Source: Flavobacterium ginsenosidimutans (GTDB taxonomy: Bacteria > Bacteroidota > Bacteroidia > Flavobacteriales > Flavobacteriaceae). From it: 64,000 nt of DNA. The stretch covers positions 310,001 through 374,000 of the forward strand of contig NZ_QJRJ01000082.1 of the NCBI RefSeq assembly GCF_003254625.1, in the 5' to 3' direction. The number at the start of each line of letters is the position of its first letter. The first letter of the stretch is position 1. A program made the position numbers and the translations under genes. Of the stretch, positions 17,256-25,609 are shown in pieces. The notes beneath the pieces were generated by a model. The model saw only the letters and a program-made list of their open reading frames with translations, made no database searches and was not told where the DNA came from.

Positions 17256-17633
17256 TTGAAAAGGTTAATCATAATAGCGCTTTCTATTTTAATTCTGTCA
17301 CCTTCTTTTGGCAGTCTGTTTGTTTATGCTTCATTCAAAATCAACCAGAAAGAAATTGCTAAAACTATTTGCGTTCAGCGTAAACAAGCTTTTAACAGTT
17401 GTAATGGTCGATGCGAACTTCAAAAAAGCATCAAAAAATATTCTGATAACGAACGAAAAATGCAAGACAGCTTAAAAGATAAATTAGAGCTTGTTTATGT
17501 TCAAAATGCTACTGAAATTAATTTTAGTGTAATTCCTGTTATCGAATCAAAAGATAATTCTTCTATTTTATTTGAAAAGAAACCAATCGGGGCTTCTAAT
17601 CTTACTTTTCATCCTCCTCTCTACGCAGTTTAG
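17256..17633 (+). CDS. Small exported Cys-motif protein, copper locus, paralogue of the gene at 20852
   Basis: 125 residues from a TTG start giving MKRLIIIALSILIL, which lines up with MRKVFSIAMTILFL of the paralogue; the frame is open further up but the promoter box overlaps that part. One hydrophobic N-terminal helix is followed by CVQRKQAFNSCNGRCELQK, the shared motif C-x(8-10)-C-x-G-x-C-x-L-x-K, then a charged helix. Three conserved Cys could bind a metal at the periplasmic face. Both family members sit next to the metal-acquisition genes of this locus. No known domain is recognised. Confidence 0.7.
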   Translation: MKRLIIIALSILILSPSFGSLFVYASFKINQKEIAKTICVQRKQAFNSCNGRCELQKSIKKYSDNERKMQDSLKDKLELVYVQNATEINFSVIPVIESKDNSSILFEKKPIGASNLTFHPPLYAV

Positions 17634-17941
17634 AGGTTAAATTCTATTTCTTTATAAAATTCAATTTTTTGAAATTCAAAATTCCAAGTTTGAAATTTCA
17701 AATTCCAAACGATTTTGTTTGATGTCTTAGCTTGGATTTAAATTCCAAGTTTGAAAAAGAATTGCGTAATTTTTTCTGAAACTGATTTTAATCATCTTTT
17801 GTAATTGAAGAGCAAATTAAATTGCACCTTTATTTACGTTGCCATTTTCTTGGCTATTTCACAGTACTTTAGCTTTTTTTGTTATTCAAAAAATTATAAC
17901 TGAGTGCTAAATTTTAAATTTTTCTTATAACATTCATCAAA
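17634..17941. other. AT-rich intergenic region with 17-bp direct repeat
   Basis: AAATTCCAAGTTTGAAA occurs at 17679-17695 and again, identical, at 17740-17756. Between them is an inverted arrangement of TTTGAAATTTCAAATTCCAAA. I see no clear -7 box for the lipoprotein gene. Confidence 0.5.
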
Positions 17942-18862
17942 ATGAAATCTCTTATTTATGGGATAATCGCATTGTTTGTGGTTACTTCCTGCACAATTGA
18001 TAAAACAGATTACAACGCTGAAATTGGTTCTGAAGTTCCTGATAATTATGAATTTAAAGAAGCAGTTTCGTTTACTAGCGGTAATTATAAAATAAGTATA
18101 GATGCCTTAAACGGAACATTTTATAAAGGATATAATGAGCTTCATCTAAAAATTGTAAATACACAAAACAATCAGGAAATAAGTACTTCTGCCGTAACTT
18201 TTTTACCTATAATGAGTAATGCTGACGGAAGTAAAAGTTCATGTCCGCATGAGTATAATGTTGCGTATGATTCAGCCAATAAATATTATAGCGGATATTC
18301 GGTTTTTACTGGCGAAAGCACTACTACTGTGAGCTGGAAGTTGTATATCAGTTTTACAGTTGATAATCAGGCATACGAAATAAATAAAGATATTTCTGTT
18401 GAAAAACAAAGCAATAAAAATCTGAATATGACTGCTTTTACAGGAAAAGATGATGAACAGTATATTATTGCCTTGATTTCACCTCAAAAGCCAACGGTTT
18501 CTGAAAATCCATTAGTTGCGGGAGTTTATAAATACAATAAACCAACAACTCCTGCCGGCACTTTTCCAGATCCAACTCAATTTTCTTATTCAGAAGTTAC
18601 TGGATATACTTTAAAGTTAGATCCGAGAATGCCAGAAGCATCAATGGGAAATCATTCTTCGCCAAATAATAAAGATTTAACGCAGCAAGATGATGGTTTG
18701 TATCATGGAGTTGTCAATTATACAATGACAGGAAACTGGACATTGAATTTAATTATGATGAATCAAAATGGGTTAATCTTAAAAGGAACAGTTGTTCCAA
18801 CGGATTTTACGCCTGGAGTTGAAGGCGTGAAAAGTGAACTTTATATTGATACTTTATTCTAA
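17942..18862 (+). CDS. Lipoprotein with two YtkA/FixH-like metal-binding repeats
   Basis: 306 residues, lipobox VVTSC with Cys17. Two similar halves are visible. The first has FLPIMSNADGSKSSCPHEY followed by a GYSVFTGES-SWKLYISF strand pair. The second has LDPRMPEASMGNHSSPNN followed by LYHGVVNYTMTGNWTLNL. The second fits the P-x-MP-x-MGH...G-x-Y-x-G-x(3)-F-x-M-x-G-x-W pattern of YtkA-like domains, where Met, His and Cys ligate copper. It should sit on the periplasmic or outer-membrane face and pass metal to or from the TonB receptor that starts 4 bp after its stop. The assignment is by eye and needs a profile search. Confidence 0.7.
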   Translation: MKSLIYGIIALFVVTSCTIDKTDYNAEIGSEVPDNYEFKEAVSFTSGNYKISIDALNGTFYKGYNELHLKIVNTQNNQEISTSAVTFLPIMSNADGSKSSCPHEYNVAYDSANKYYSGYSVFTGESTTTVSWKLYISFTVDNQAYEINKDISVEKQSNKNLNMTAFTGKDDEQYIIALISPQKPTVSENPLVAGVYKYNKPTTPAGTFPDPTQFSYSEVTGYTLKLDPRMPEASMGNHSSPNNKDLTQQDDGLYHGVVNYTMTGNWTLNLIMMNQNGLILKGTVVPTDFTPGVEGVKSELYIDTLF

Positions 18863-18866
18863 TAGC

Positions 18867-20846
18867 ATGAAATATATTATAATGCTGCTTTTTTTGGGAA
18901 TGTCTGTAATGGCTCAAAATCCGCATGCACATCACGACAGCATCAAAAACTTAGAAGAAGTTACAGTAAAAAACGCAACCAAAAAGAAAATTGAAACAGA
19001 AATGAAAATGGCTGTTTCTGTTGATGAATTTTTATCATCTTCTGAAAATATCAGTTTTATAAAACGCGGCGCTTATGCTTGGGAACCTTTATTAAACAAT
19101 ATGAGTACAGAACGTTCGACGGTTACAATTGACGGAATGCACGTTTTTGGCGCTTGTACAGATAAAATGGACCCAATTACGTCTTATGTTGAAAGCAATA
19201 ATCTTGCAGCAATTGATATTAAATCGGGGCAAGAAGGAAGTCTTCATGGCGCGACCGTAGCGGGAAGTATTGATTTGAGAAGAAAAAGCACGCCGTTTGG
19301 TCTTCAGAAAAAATGGAATGGTGCATATCAAACAGGTTTCGAATTCAATAATAAACAATTTTTCAACTTAGGAAATATTTCTTATTCGGGGACTAAATTT
19401 GTTGCAGACGGAAGTATTTCGTATCGAACAGCAGATAATTATCATGACGGAAATAATGATGAAGTAAAGCATTCTCAATACAATAAATTCAATACTTCGC
19501 TTGGTTTAGCTTATAAAACCAGTGATTTATCTTCAGTTAGATTAGATGCTATTTTTGATATGGCAAAAGATGTTGGGTTCCCTGCATTACCAATGGATTT
19601 GTGGCTTTCGAGAGCGCTAATTACTTCGGCTTCATACAAACAATTGTTTGAAGAAGGCTTGGTTCGAGTTGTCGATACTAAAATTTACTTCAATGCAATT
19701 GAACATTATATGGACGATACGACTCGTCCAGAAAATTTGGTTCACATGGATATGCCGGGCTGGAGTACAACTTACGGATTGGTTTCGAAAGCGAATTTGA
19801 AAAGAAATAATTATTCGTCTGAAATTCAATTAAATGCTTACGATAATTTGTCTATCGCAGAAATGCGTATGTATCCGCAAGATCGTAGCGAAAGAACCAT
19901 GTTTGCTTATAGCTGGCCTTGGGTTACGACTCGTTTTGCTGGACTTTCTATGAATAACTCTTGGGATCTTTCAGATAAAAGTCAGTTGAATTTGGGTGGT
20001 TCTTTGGGAGTAAATTACAATTATTCTAAATATGTAGAATTCAACTGGATTTTTCATCCTGGCGCGCCTCAGGAAAAAACGAGATTTTTACCAAGTATTA
20101 ATGCTGGCTATAACTTAAATATTGATCATTTTAATTTTTCTGTTGGAACTGGTTATGGTCATAGAGCGCCTTCTGTCTCTGAAGGTTACGGTTATTACAT
20201 TTATAATAGTTTTGATCGTTACGATTACATTGGAGATCCGAATCTTAAAAATGAAATTTCGTATGAAGGAAATGCAAGTGCAGGTTTTAAAAACGAAAAA
20301 TTTAGTATTCAAGGAAAAATAAACTATTTCTACATTCAGAATTATATTATTGGTAGAATCTTAAGCATGGGAAGTCCGATGAATTATCAATCGGTTGGTG
20401 TAAAAGGTTATACTTCATTAGATTATGCTACGCTTTTAAATATGTCGGCGAATGTGAGTTACGATATTTTAGAACATTTGCATTGGAAAGGAACGCTAAC
20501 TTATGCACGTGGAATGGATGATAAAGGAGGAAACCTGCCTTTTATTCGTCCGTTGAGTTATTTGACTTCACTTCATTATATGTATAAGAATTTTGGAATC
20601 CAGACTTCTGTAAATGGTGATTTTGAACAGATTAATTATAGTCCAGAATATGGTGAAGATCTAACAGGAGCTTATACCATTTGGAATATTTCTGCTGATT
20701 ATTCTTTTAAAATAAATAAAGTAAGAAGTACAATTCAAGTTGGAGCAGAGAATTTATTAAATGAATATTACAGCACTTATGCAGACTGGGGAAATATTCC
20801 AAGAATGGGACGTAATATTTTCATGTCTTTAAAATTGAATTTCTAA
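18867..20846 (+). CDS. TonB-dependent outer-membrane receptor, OprC/NosA-like copper type
   Basis: 659 residues from the ATG at 18867, 4 bp after the lipoprotein stop; an earlier in-frame ATG lies inside the lipoprotein gene. A signal peptide ends ...SVMAQ, and the mature N-terminus is His-rich (NPHAHHD) with TonB-box-like LEEVTV. No carboxypeptidase-like domain. The plug contains VFGACTDKMDPITSYVE, i.e. Cys97-x3-Met101, the CxxxM motif that binds copper in OprC. An HMDM (293-296) stands about 195 residues later, close to where OprC has its HxM pair. The barrel ends MSLKLNF. Copper uptake is therefore the best prediction. Confidence 0.85.
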   Translation: MKYIIMLLFLGMSVMAQNPHAHHDSIKNLEEVTVKNATKKKIETEMKMAVSVDEFLSSSENISFIKRGAYAWEPLLNNMSTERSTVTIDGMHVFGACTDKMDPITSYVESNNLAAIDIKSGQEGSLHGATVAGSIDLRRKSTPFGLQKKWNGAYQTGFEFNNKQFFNLGNISYSGTKFVADGSISYRTADNYHDGNNDEVKHSQYNKFNTSLGLAYKTSDLSSVRLDAIFDMAKDVGFPALPMDLWLSRALITSASYKQLFEEGLVRVVDTKIYFNAIEHYMDDTTRPENLVHMDMPGWSTTYGLVSKANLKRNNYSSEIQLNAYDNLSIAEMRMYPQDRSERTMFAYSWPWVTTRFAGLSMNNSWDLSDKSQLNLGGSLGVNYNYSKYVEFNWIFHPGAPQEKTRFLPSINAGYNLNIDHFNFSVGTGYGHRAPSVSEGYGYYIYNSFDRYDYIGDPNLKNEISYEGNASAGFKNEKFSIQGKINYFYIQNYIIGRILSMGSPMNYQSVGVKGYTSLDYATLLNMSANVSYDILEHLHWKGTLTYARGMDDKGGNLPFIRPLSYLTSLHYMYKNFGIQTSVNGDFEQINYSPEYGEDLTGAYTIWNISADYSFKINKVRSTIQVGAENLLNEYYSTYADWGNIPRMGRNIFMSLKLNF

Positions 20847-20851
20847 GAAAA

Positions 20852-21220
20852 ATGAGAAAAGTTTTTAGTATCGCGATGACTATTTTGTTCTTGCTGGTTT
20901 CTTTCCAGCAGGCGCTTATCGTTGTGCACTTTAAGCTGAATCAGAATGCCATAGAAAAAGAATTTTGTGAAAATAAAGCCAAGCCAGAACTGCAATGCCA
21001 TGGTAAATGTCATTTAAAGAAAGAACTGCAGGAGAATGAAAAAAACTCTGATTTGGAATTAAGAAGTATCGGTAAAAAGATTGATATTGCCTTGATTTCA
21101 AACATCGAATTTGCTGTTTTTATTTCGAAAGAGATTAACTCTAATAGAGCCTCAATTTATAAAGAATCAGGTTTATTAGAACCATGTCTTGAAATTTTTG
21201 TACCGCCGCCTATTTTATAA
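20852..21220 (+). CDS. Small exported Cys-motif protein, copper locus
   Basis: 122 residues, starting 5 bp after the receptor stop. An N-terminal hydrophobic helix is followed by CENKAKPELQCHGKCHLKKE, the same C-x9-C-x-G-x-C-x-L-x-K motif as the gene at 17256, here with two His between the Cys. The rest is charged and ends VPPPIL. Likely membrane-anchored with a periplasmic metal-binding motif. The tight spacing puts it in the receptor operon. Confidence 0.78.
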   Translation: MRKVFSIAMTILFLLVSFQQALIVVHFKLNQNAIEKEFCENKAKPELQCHGKCHLKKELQENEKNSDLELRSIGKKIDIALISNIEFAVFISKEINSNRASIYKESGLLEPCLEIFVPPPIL

Positions 21221-21275
21221 TTATTCCTTGTCAATAAATTAAAATAGAATACAATACAAAAATTAAAATCATATA

Positions 21276-22142
21276 ATGGAAACTATAAAAAAATACCTTT
21301 TATTATCAGCAGTTGCTTTGGCATTTGTATCATGTTCAGACAGTGATGATAATCCAGCAGCAAACAATGTAACGTTAGAATTCAATAATACATTTAAGAA
21401 CACTACAATTGTTTTAGGAGATGCAGCTTCAGCTTCGGCTACTACAAATACTTCAGTAGCTGGACAAGTTCATCATTTTTCTGAAGTAAAATATGTAATC
21501 AGCAATATCCGTCTTATTAAAGATGATGGAACTGAAGTGCCTTACAATGTAAATGACTTAGATAAAGGCGCGACTGTAATTGATCAGGCAAAAGCAGAAT
21601 CTTTAAGTTATGTTTTGAGCAATGTGCCATCTGCGACTTACAAGCAGATTAAATTTGGTTTAGGTATCAAAACAGAACAAAACACTTTAGATCAGGTAAG
21701 ATTTCCTAAGTTTTATGCAGCAGCAGGCGCTAATGATACGGCTATGATGTGGGAATGGGGAACAGGATACCGTTTTACAAAAGTAGAAGGTTTCTATGAT
21801 ACTGATAATAAAGCAATGTCTATTCATACAGGAAGCACTGTTGAAGGAACTGAAGGCGCTTATACTCAAGGTGTAAATGCTTATAGAGATATCACTTTAA
21901 ATCTTACTACAAATGCAGTTGTTGGAAGTAAAGCTCCAAAAATCAAAATTAAAGCAGATTTTGATAAGCTTTTGAGCGGAGCTACCAATACAATTACGCT
22001 ATCAACTGGAACTGGAATGAGCGATAATGCTACTCCAAATGTTCATACTGCGGCGCAAATGGTAAAATTTGTTGATAATCTAGGCGGAAACGGATCTAGC
22101 GATATTACAGGAATGTTTTCTGTGACGAGTGTAGAAAACTAA
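21276..22142 (+). CDS. MbnP-family copper-binding lipoprotein
   Basis: 288 residues, lipobox LAFVSC with Cys20. It has the MbnP hallmarks: LEFNNTF near the start, HHFSEVKYVISNIRLIKDDG, and MMWEWGTGYRFTKVEGFYD with Trp159 and Trp161, then a HTG and an NVHTAAQM His near the end. In the methanobactin system MbnP binds copper and has a Trp converted to kynurenine by MbnH. The next gene here is an MbnH-like cytochrome. No methanobactin precursor or MbnB/C is seen, so this is the methanobactin-independent version found in many phyla. Confidence 0.88.
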   Translation: METIKKYLLLSAVALAFVSCSDSDDNPAANNVTLEFNNTFKNTTIVLGDAASASATTNTSVAGQVHHFSEVKYVISNIRLIKDDGTEVPYNVNDLDKGATVIDQAKAESLSYVLSNVPSATYKQIKFGLGIKTEQNTLDQVRFPKFYAAAGANDTAMMWEWGTGYRFTKVEGFYDTDNKAMSIHTGSTVEGTEGAYTQGVNAYRDITLNLTTNAVVGSKAPKIKIKADFDKLLSGATNTITLSTGTGMSDNATPNVHTAAQMVKFVDNLGGNGSSDITGMFSVTSVEN

Positions 22143-22153
22143 AAATATATTTA

Positions 22154-22183
22154 AGAGCCGTCTGAATTTAAAAAGACGGCTCT
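22154..22183 (+). terminator. Intercistronic hairpin between mbnP-like and mbnH-like genes
   Basis: AGAGCCGTC (22154-22162) pairs perfectly with GACGGCTCT (22175-22183), followed by only ATTTTAA. The poor U-tract suggests partial termination or mRNA stabilisation, lowering cytochrome relative to MbnP. Confidence 0.6.
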
Positions 22184-22202
22184 ATTTTAAAATTCATTTA
22201 GA

Positions 22203-23219
22203 ATGAAAAAAATAGCTGGTTTCATATTCATTGCATTGTTATTCATTTCATGTAATAACGATTCTGAAATGATTTCTTACGATAATCCTGAACTTTCTTT
22301 AAATATTCCTGCCGATTTTCCGGAACTGAATACGTATGTGAGTTTAAATAAACCTACTAAATATGGTGTTGAGCTGGGTGAAAAGCTTTTTACTGAAAAA
22401 AGATTTAGTGCAGACAATACTATTTCTTGTTCAAGCTGTCATATTCAGGCGAATGCATTCGCAGATCATAACCCGCAAGCTATTGGAATTGAAGGAAGAG
22501 TTGGTCTTAGAAATGCGCCATCACTTCAAAATTTAATGTTTTTAAAGTTTTTTAATTGGGATGGAAGCAAACTGCAGTTAGAAACGCAACCTTTAGTTCC
22601 TATTATTACGCATGAAGAAATGGATTCTTCAATTTTGGAAGTTATTGAAAAAATCAAAGATGATGCGTCTTATAAAGATTTGTTTAAAAAGACATTTGGA
22701 GATGAGGAAATTACGCCAGACAGAATTTATAAAAGTATTGCACAATTTGAATACACCTTAATTTCGGCCAATAGCAAATATGATAAAGTAAAACGTAAAG
22801 AAGGACCATCTTTTACAGAAAGTGAAGCGGCCGGTTATGCAACGTTTCAGCAAAAATGCGCAAGTTGTCATGGCACAGAATTGTTTACGGATCAAAGTTT
22901 TAGAAATATCGGTTTTCCTTTAAATACAAATACCAATGAAGCGGGTAGAGGAAGAGTTACTGGAATTGCTGCTGATTTTATGAGTTTCCGAGTTCCGACT
23001 TTAAGAAATATTGAATATACAGCTCCGTATGGAAGTTTTGGTCAGTTTGCGACGCTAAAATCTGTTTTGGATTATTTTGATAGTGGCGTCCTGAAAGCAG
23101 AGAATTTGGATCCTATTTTTAAGAATAATGGTAACAGAATTCCGCTTACAGAGCAGGAAAAAGAGAACTTGATTGCATTTATGAAAACCTTAAGCGATCA
23201 GCAATTTATAGGCAATTAA
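22203..23219 (+). CDS. Di-haem cytochrome c peroxidase family protein, MbnH-like
   Basis: 338 residues, lipobox LLFISC with Cys17. Two c-haem motifs: CSSCH at 76-80 and CASCH at 219-223, with the usual GRVGLRNAPSLQN between and the VPTLRNIEYTAPYGSFG segment after. This is the CcpA/MauG fold. Adjacent to the MbnP-like gene it is best read as an MbnH, which oxidises a Trp of MbnP at a bis-Fe(IV) stage. It is exported and lipid-anchored. A hairpin terminator follows. Confidence 0.88.
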   Translation: MKKIAGFIFIALLFISCNNDSEMISYDNPELSLNIPADFPELNTYVSLNKPTKYGVELGEKLFTEKRFSADNTISCSSCHIQANAFADHNPQAIGIEGRVGLRNAPSLQNLMFLKFFNWDGSKLQLETQPLVPIITHEEMDSSILEVIEKIKDDASYKDLFKKTFGDEEITPDRIYKSIAQFEYTLISANSKYDKVKRKEGPSFTESEAAGYATFQQKCASCHGTELFTDQSFRNIGFPLNTNTNEAGRGRVTGIAADFMSFRVPTLRNIEYTAPYGSFGQFATLKSVLDYFDSGVLKAENLDPIFKNNGNRIPLTEQEKENLIAFMKTLSDQQFIGN

Positions 23220-23220
23220 T

Positions 23221-23262
23221 TTGGAAAGGCTTGATTTTTCTAGCTTTTCCATTTCTTTTTGT
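23221..23262 (+). terminator. Hairpin after the copper operon
   Basis: GGAAAGGCT (23222-23230) pairs with AGCTTTTCC (23240-23248, one G-U pair) followed by ATTTCTTTTTG. It fits a rho-independent terminator for the operon ending at 23219. Confidence 0.5.
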
Positions 23263-23390
23263 AAAGACAAAAATGTTTATAAAGTGTTGATAAATAATGC
23301 GTTGTGAGTAGTGTTAAAATCTGATTTCGATAGATTAAATGTTTTAAATTTATAATTATATGATAGTTAACTATTTAAAAATATTTGAAT

Positions 23391-23639
23391 ATGGAAAGAG
23401 CTATAAAACTACAGGTTCGCAAAGAACTAGACGGGAAGCAACAAGTAAATATTATTAAACTGAAAGGCAGTTTAATAACAAAAGGTTATACAGAAATTAT
23501 CCATATTAGCGACAAGGATGATGAATTTTACATCAACTCGTTTGCAACTAGAAATGAAGCACGTAATGAAGTAAAAGAATTTATTCTGGATTTTATAAAC
23601 AAAGAAAATTTAAGCAATACAATTAGCGTTCTAGCATAA
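23391..23639 (+). CDS. Small protein, unknown function
   Basis: 82 residues from the ATG at 23391 (MERAIKLQVRK); a TTG two codons earlier is less likely. Soluble, mixed alpha/beta, with DDEFYINSFATRNEARNEVKEFILDFI. No recognised domain. It stands alone between the copper operon and the convergent small gene. Confidence 0.55.
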   Translation: MERAIKLQVRKELDGKQQVNIIKLKGSLITKGYTEIIHISDKDDEFYINSFATRNEARNEVKEFILDFINKENLSNTISVLA

Positions 23640-23671
23640 TAGAATTGTAATGCTTAAAATTGCAGTGAAGC

Positions 23672-23875
23672 TTAAACTGCAGTTGTAAAACTTATATTTT
23701 GATCCAGAAAAAGATGCTGATCTTTTGCAATATCCTCTGGTTTTTCGTCCCAATCTCCCCAATCTCCGACATAAGTTTTACGAAAAATTAATTCATCATT
23801 ATCTTCGTTACAAGCCATAGTTCGGTTTGTAAAAGTTTCATGGAATTCGCTGAAATTTATATCTATATTTTTCAT
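23672..23875 (-). CDS. Small acidic protein, unknown function
   Basis: 67 residues, acidic, with GDWGDWDEKPEDIAKDQHLF. No signal peptide and no known domain. The start has an ATG with A-rich upstream sequence. Codon use resembles neighbours, so it is probably real. Confidence 0.5.
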   Translation of the reverse strand: MKNIDINFSEFHETFTNRTMACNEDNDELIFRKTYVGDWGDWDEKPEDIAKDQHLFLDQNISFTTAV

Positions 23876-23996
23876 GGCGTGATCATTTTAATGATTTGAG
23901 GCTACAAATCTAAAAAAAGAGCAGCTTTACTTTGTTATATTTTAAGATCCAAATGTTATTTAATTCACACGTATGTTATTGAAATTGAGTTTTATA

Positions 23997-24031
23997 AAAA
24001 AAATGCTAAACAAAAATAGGTTTAGCATTTT
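23997..24031. terminator. Bidirectional terminator
   Basis: AATGCTAAA and TTTAGCATT arms flank CAAAAATAGG. Oligo-A on the left gives a U-tract for the minus strand monooxygenase gene, whose stop codon lies in the right arm. Confidence 0.65.
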
Positions 24032-25458
24032 ACTTCTGATTGGTCTGTTTTTCTCTTCAAACATCTTCCTCGAGGTTCATCACCTTCTTGAAGTATGATT
24101 TCGGAATGCAGAAATTGAACAGCATCTGCAGAGCCTTTTACTTTTACTGCACTGCGTTCTATCATTTCTTCTTCAAATTCATTTAAAACACTTTCTCGCA
24201 ATCCAATTTGTCTCCATTTTGATCGAGTATTACAGCCTTTAGAAATTTTTCTAGCTAATTTTAAAGCATCAAGTAAAGCTTGATTGGCACCTTGACCTTT
24301 AAAAGGACTCATTGGGTGTGCCGCATCTCCAATTAAAGTAATGTTTTTATTTTTTGCCAGTAAGTTCAAACTTAATAATTCACGGTCGTAAACTGGATAT
24401 CCAGAAATTAAGTTTTCGTCTGTAGCACTTAAAATCTGTGGAATTGGATTGTGCCATTGTGTTCTTCGGCAAGCTTCTTCTTTTAGTGCTTTTGGTCCTT
24501 TGGAACTTAATTCTTTAGCTTCTTCTTCAGACATTGGAAAACTCAACTGCCACATTACAGAATCTGCAGTATAAGGCATTATGTAAATTCGTTCGTTTCC
24601 ATTAGCAGTTTGAAAAACTGTTGCAGAATCTAAAAGCGAACTATCATGACCTTCTAAAGCACTTAAGGGACAAATTCCTAATATGACAATACAGTCTAAA
24701 TAACGTAAAGGCGTTTGGTTTTCGCCAATTATTAGCTTTCGAACAGCACTTCGAATGCCATCAGCACCTACAACAAGATCGGCTTTTGAAGTTTTTGTTT
24801 CTCCATTTACCTGAAAAGTTAATTCCGCACCTTCTTCAGTTTCTTCAAGATTTATAAGCTGATGTCCCCATTGTATTGTATTATTTCCGCCAAGTTGTTC
24901 AAGAAGAGCTAAGCGAAGAGATTGCCGCGCAATATGTATGTTGGTACGTTTTGCTAGTGTTTTATTTTCAGAATCCAACCATTTTCTAGTTCCCCATTCA
25001 CCCAATATTTTTCCTTCTGTGTTATGAACTATATGTTTTGTCGAAATTACGCCGTCTAAAGATGTAATTCCTAAACCTTTCATTGCTTTGCTTGCTTGCT
25101 GTAAAGTAAGTCCGTAGCCTTGTGATCTAGCTTCGAAGTGGTTATCGCGTTCATAAATCGTGAATGGAATTCCGCGGTGTAAACAAGCAACAGCTAAAGC
25201 GACACCACCAATACCGGCACCAATAATGGCAACATGCGGTTTAGTGAGATCGGGTTCAAGAAATTTTTCAGATTGCATTAATCCAGAGCCAGAACAATTT
25301 GTGCACAAATGCAGATGCGCCTTAGGACGTATCGGAGCAGTATTGCTCTGCTTGTTCTCATATAAAGCCAATTCCGTCTTATAGAGACGTTGCGCTTTTT
25401 TACTGAGTCCGCGATTTATTTTGCCCTGTCCCTGGCATTCATGGCATATAGTCCACAT
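24022..25458 (-). CDS. FAD-dependent monooxygenase with N-terminal DnaJ-type zinc-finger repeats
   Basis: 478 residues. Residues 1-60 have two CxxCxGxG motifs, CHECQGQG (Cys5, Cys8) and CTNCSGSG (Cys52, Cys55), like the DnaJ central zinc finger, separated by a basic helix. From residue 75 a class A flavoprotein monooxygenase follows: GxGxxG at 80-85 (IIGAGIGG), VVGADGIRSAVR, and GDAAHPMSPFKGQGANQAL. It should hydroxylate an aromatic or heterocyclic compound using NAD(P)H. The finger may hold Zn and bind a partner. A -7 like box TAACTTTG lies at 25496-25503. Confidence 0.88.
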   Translation of the reverse strand: MWTICHECQGQGKINRGLSKKAQRLYKTELALYENKQSNTAPIRPKAHLHLCTNCSGSGLMQSEKFLEPDLTKPHVAIIGAGIGGVALAVACLHRGIPFTIYERDNHFEARSQGYGLTLQQASKAMKGLGITSLDGVISTKHIVHNTEGKILGEWGTRKWLDSENKTLAKRTNIHIARQSLRLALLEQLGGNNTIQWGHQLINLEETEEGAELTFQVNGETKTSKADLVVGADGIRSAVRKLIIGENQTPLRYLDCIVILGICPLSALEGHDSSLLDSATVFQTANGNERIYIMPYTADSVMWQLSFPMSEEEAKELSSKGPKALKEEACRRTQWHNPIPQILSATDENLISGYPVYDRELLSLNLLAKNKNITLIGDAAHPMSPFKGQGANQALLDALKLARKISKGCNTRSKWRQIGLRESVLNEFEEEMIERSAVKVKGSADAVQFLHSEIILQEGDEPRGRCLKRKTDQSEVKC

Positions 25459-25609
25459 ATTTTGCTGTATAACTTTCTTTATAGAATTGAGGTTGCAAAG
25501 TTACGTCAACTATAGCATTTAAACTACTGATTTTCAAAGCTAAAGCATATTTTGTGATAAAATTATAAGTTTTTGAAAGTCAATAATTTATGTTTTATTT
25601 ATTTGATTT

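Noticed and set aside
21276..23219. Methanobactin biosynthesis cluster
   Set aside because: MbnP- and MbnH-like genes are present, but no MbnA precursor, MbnB or MbnC can be seen nearby.
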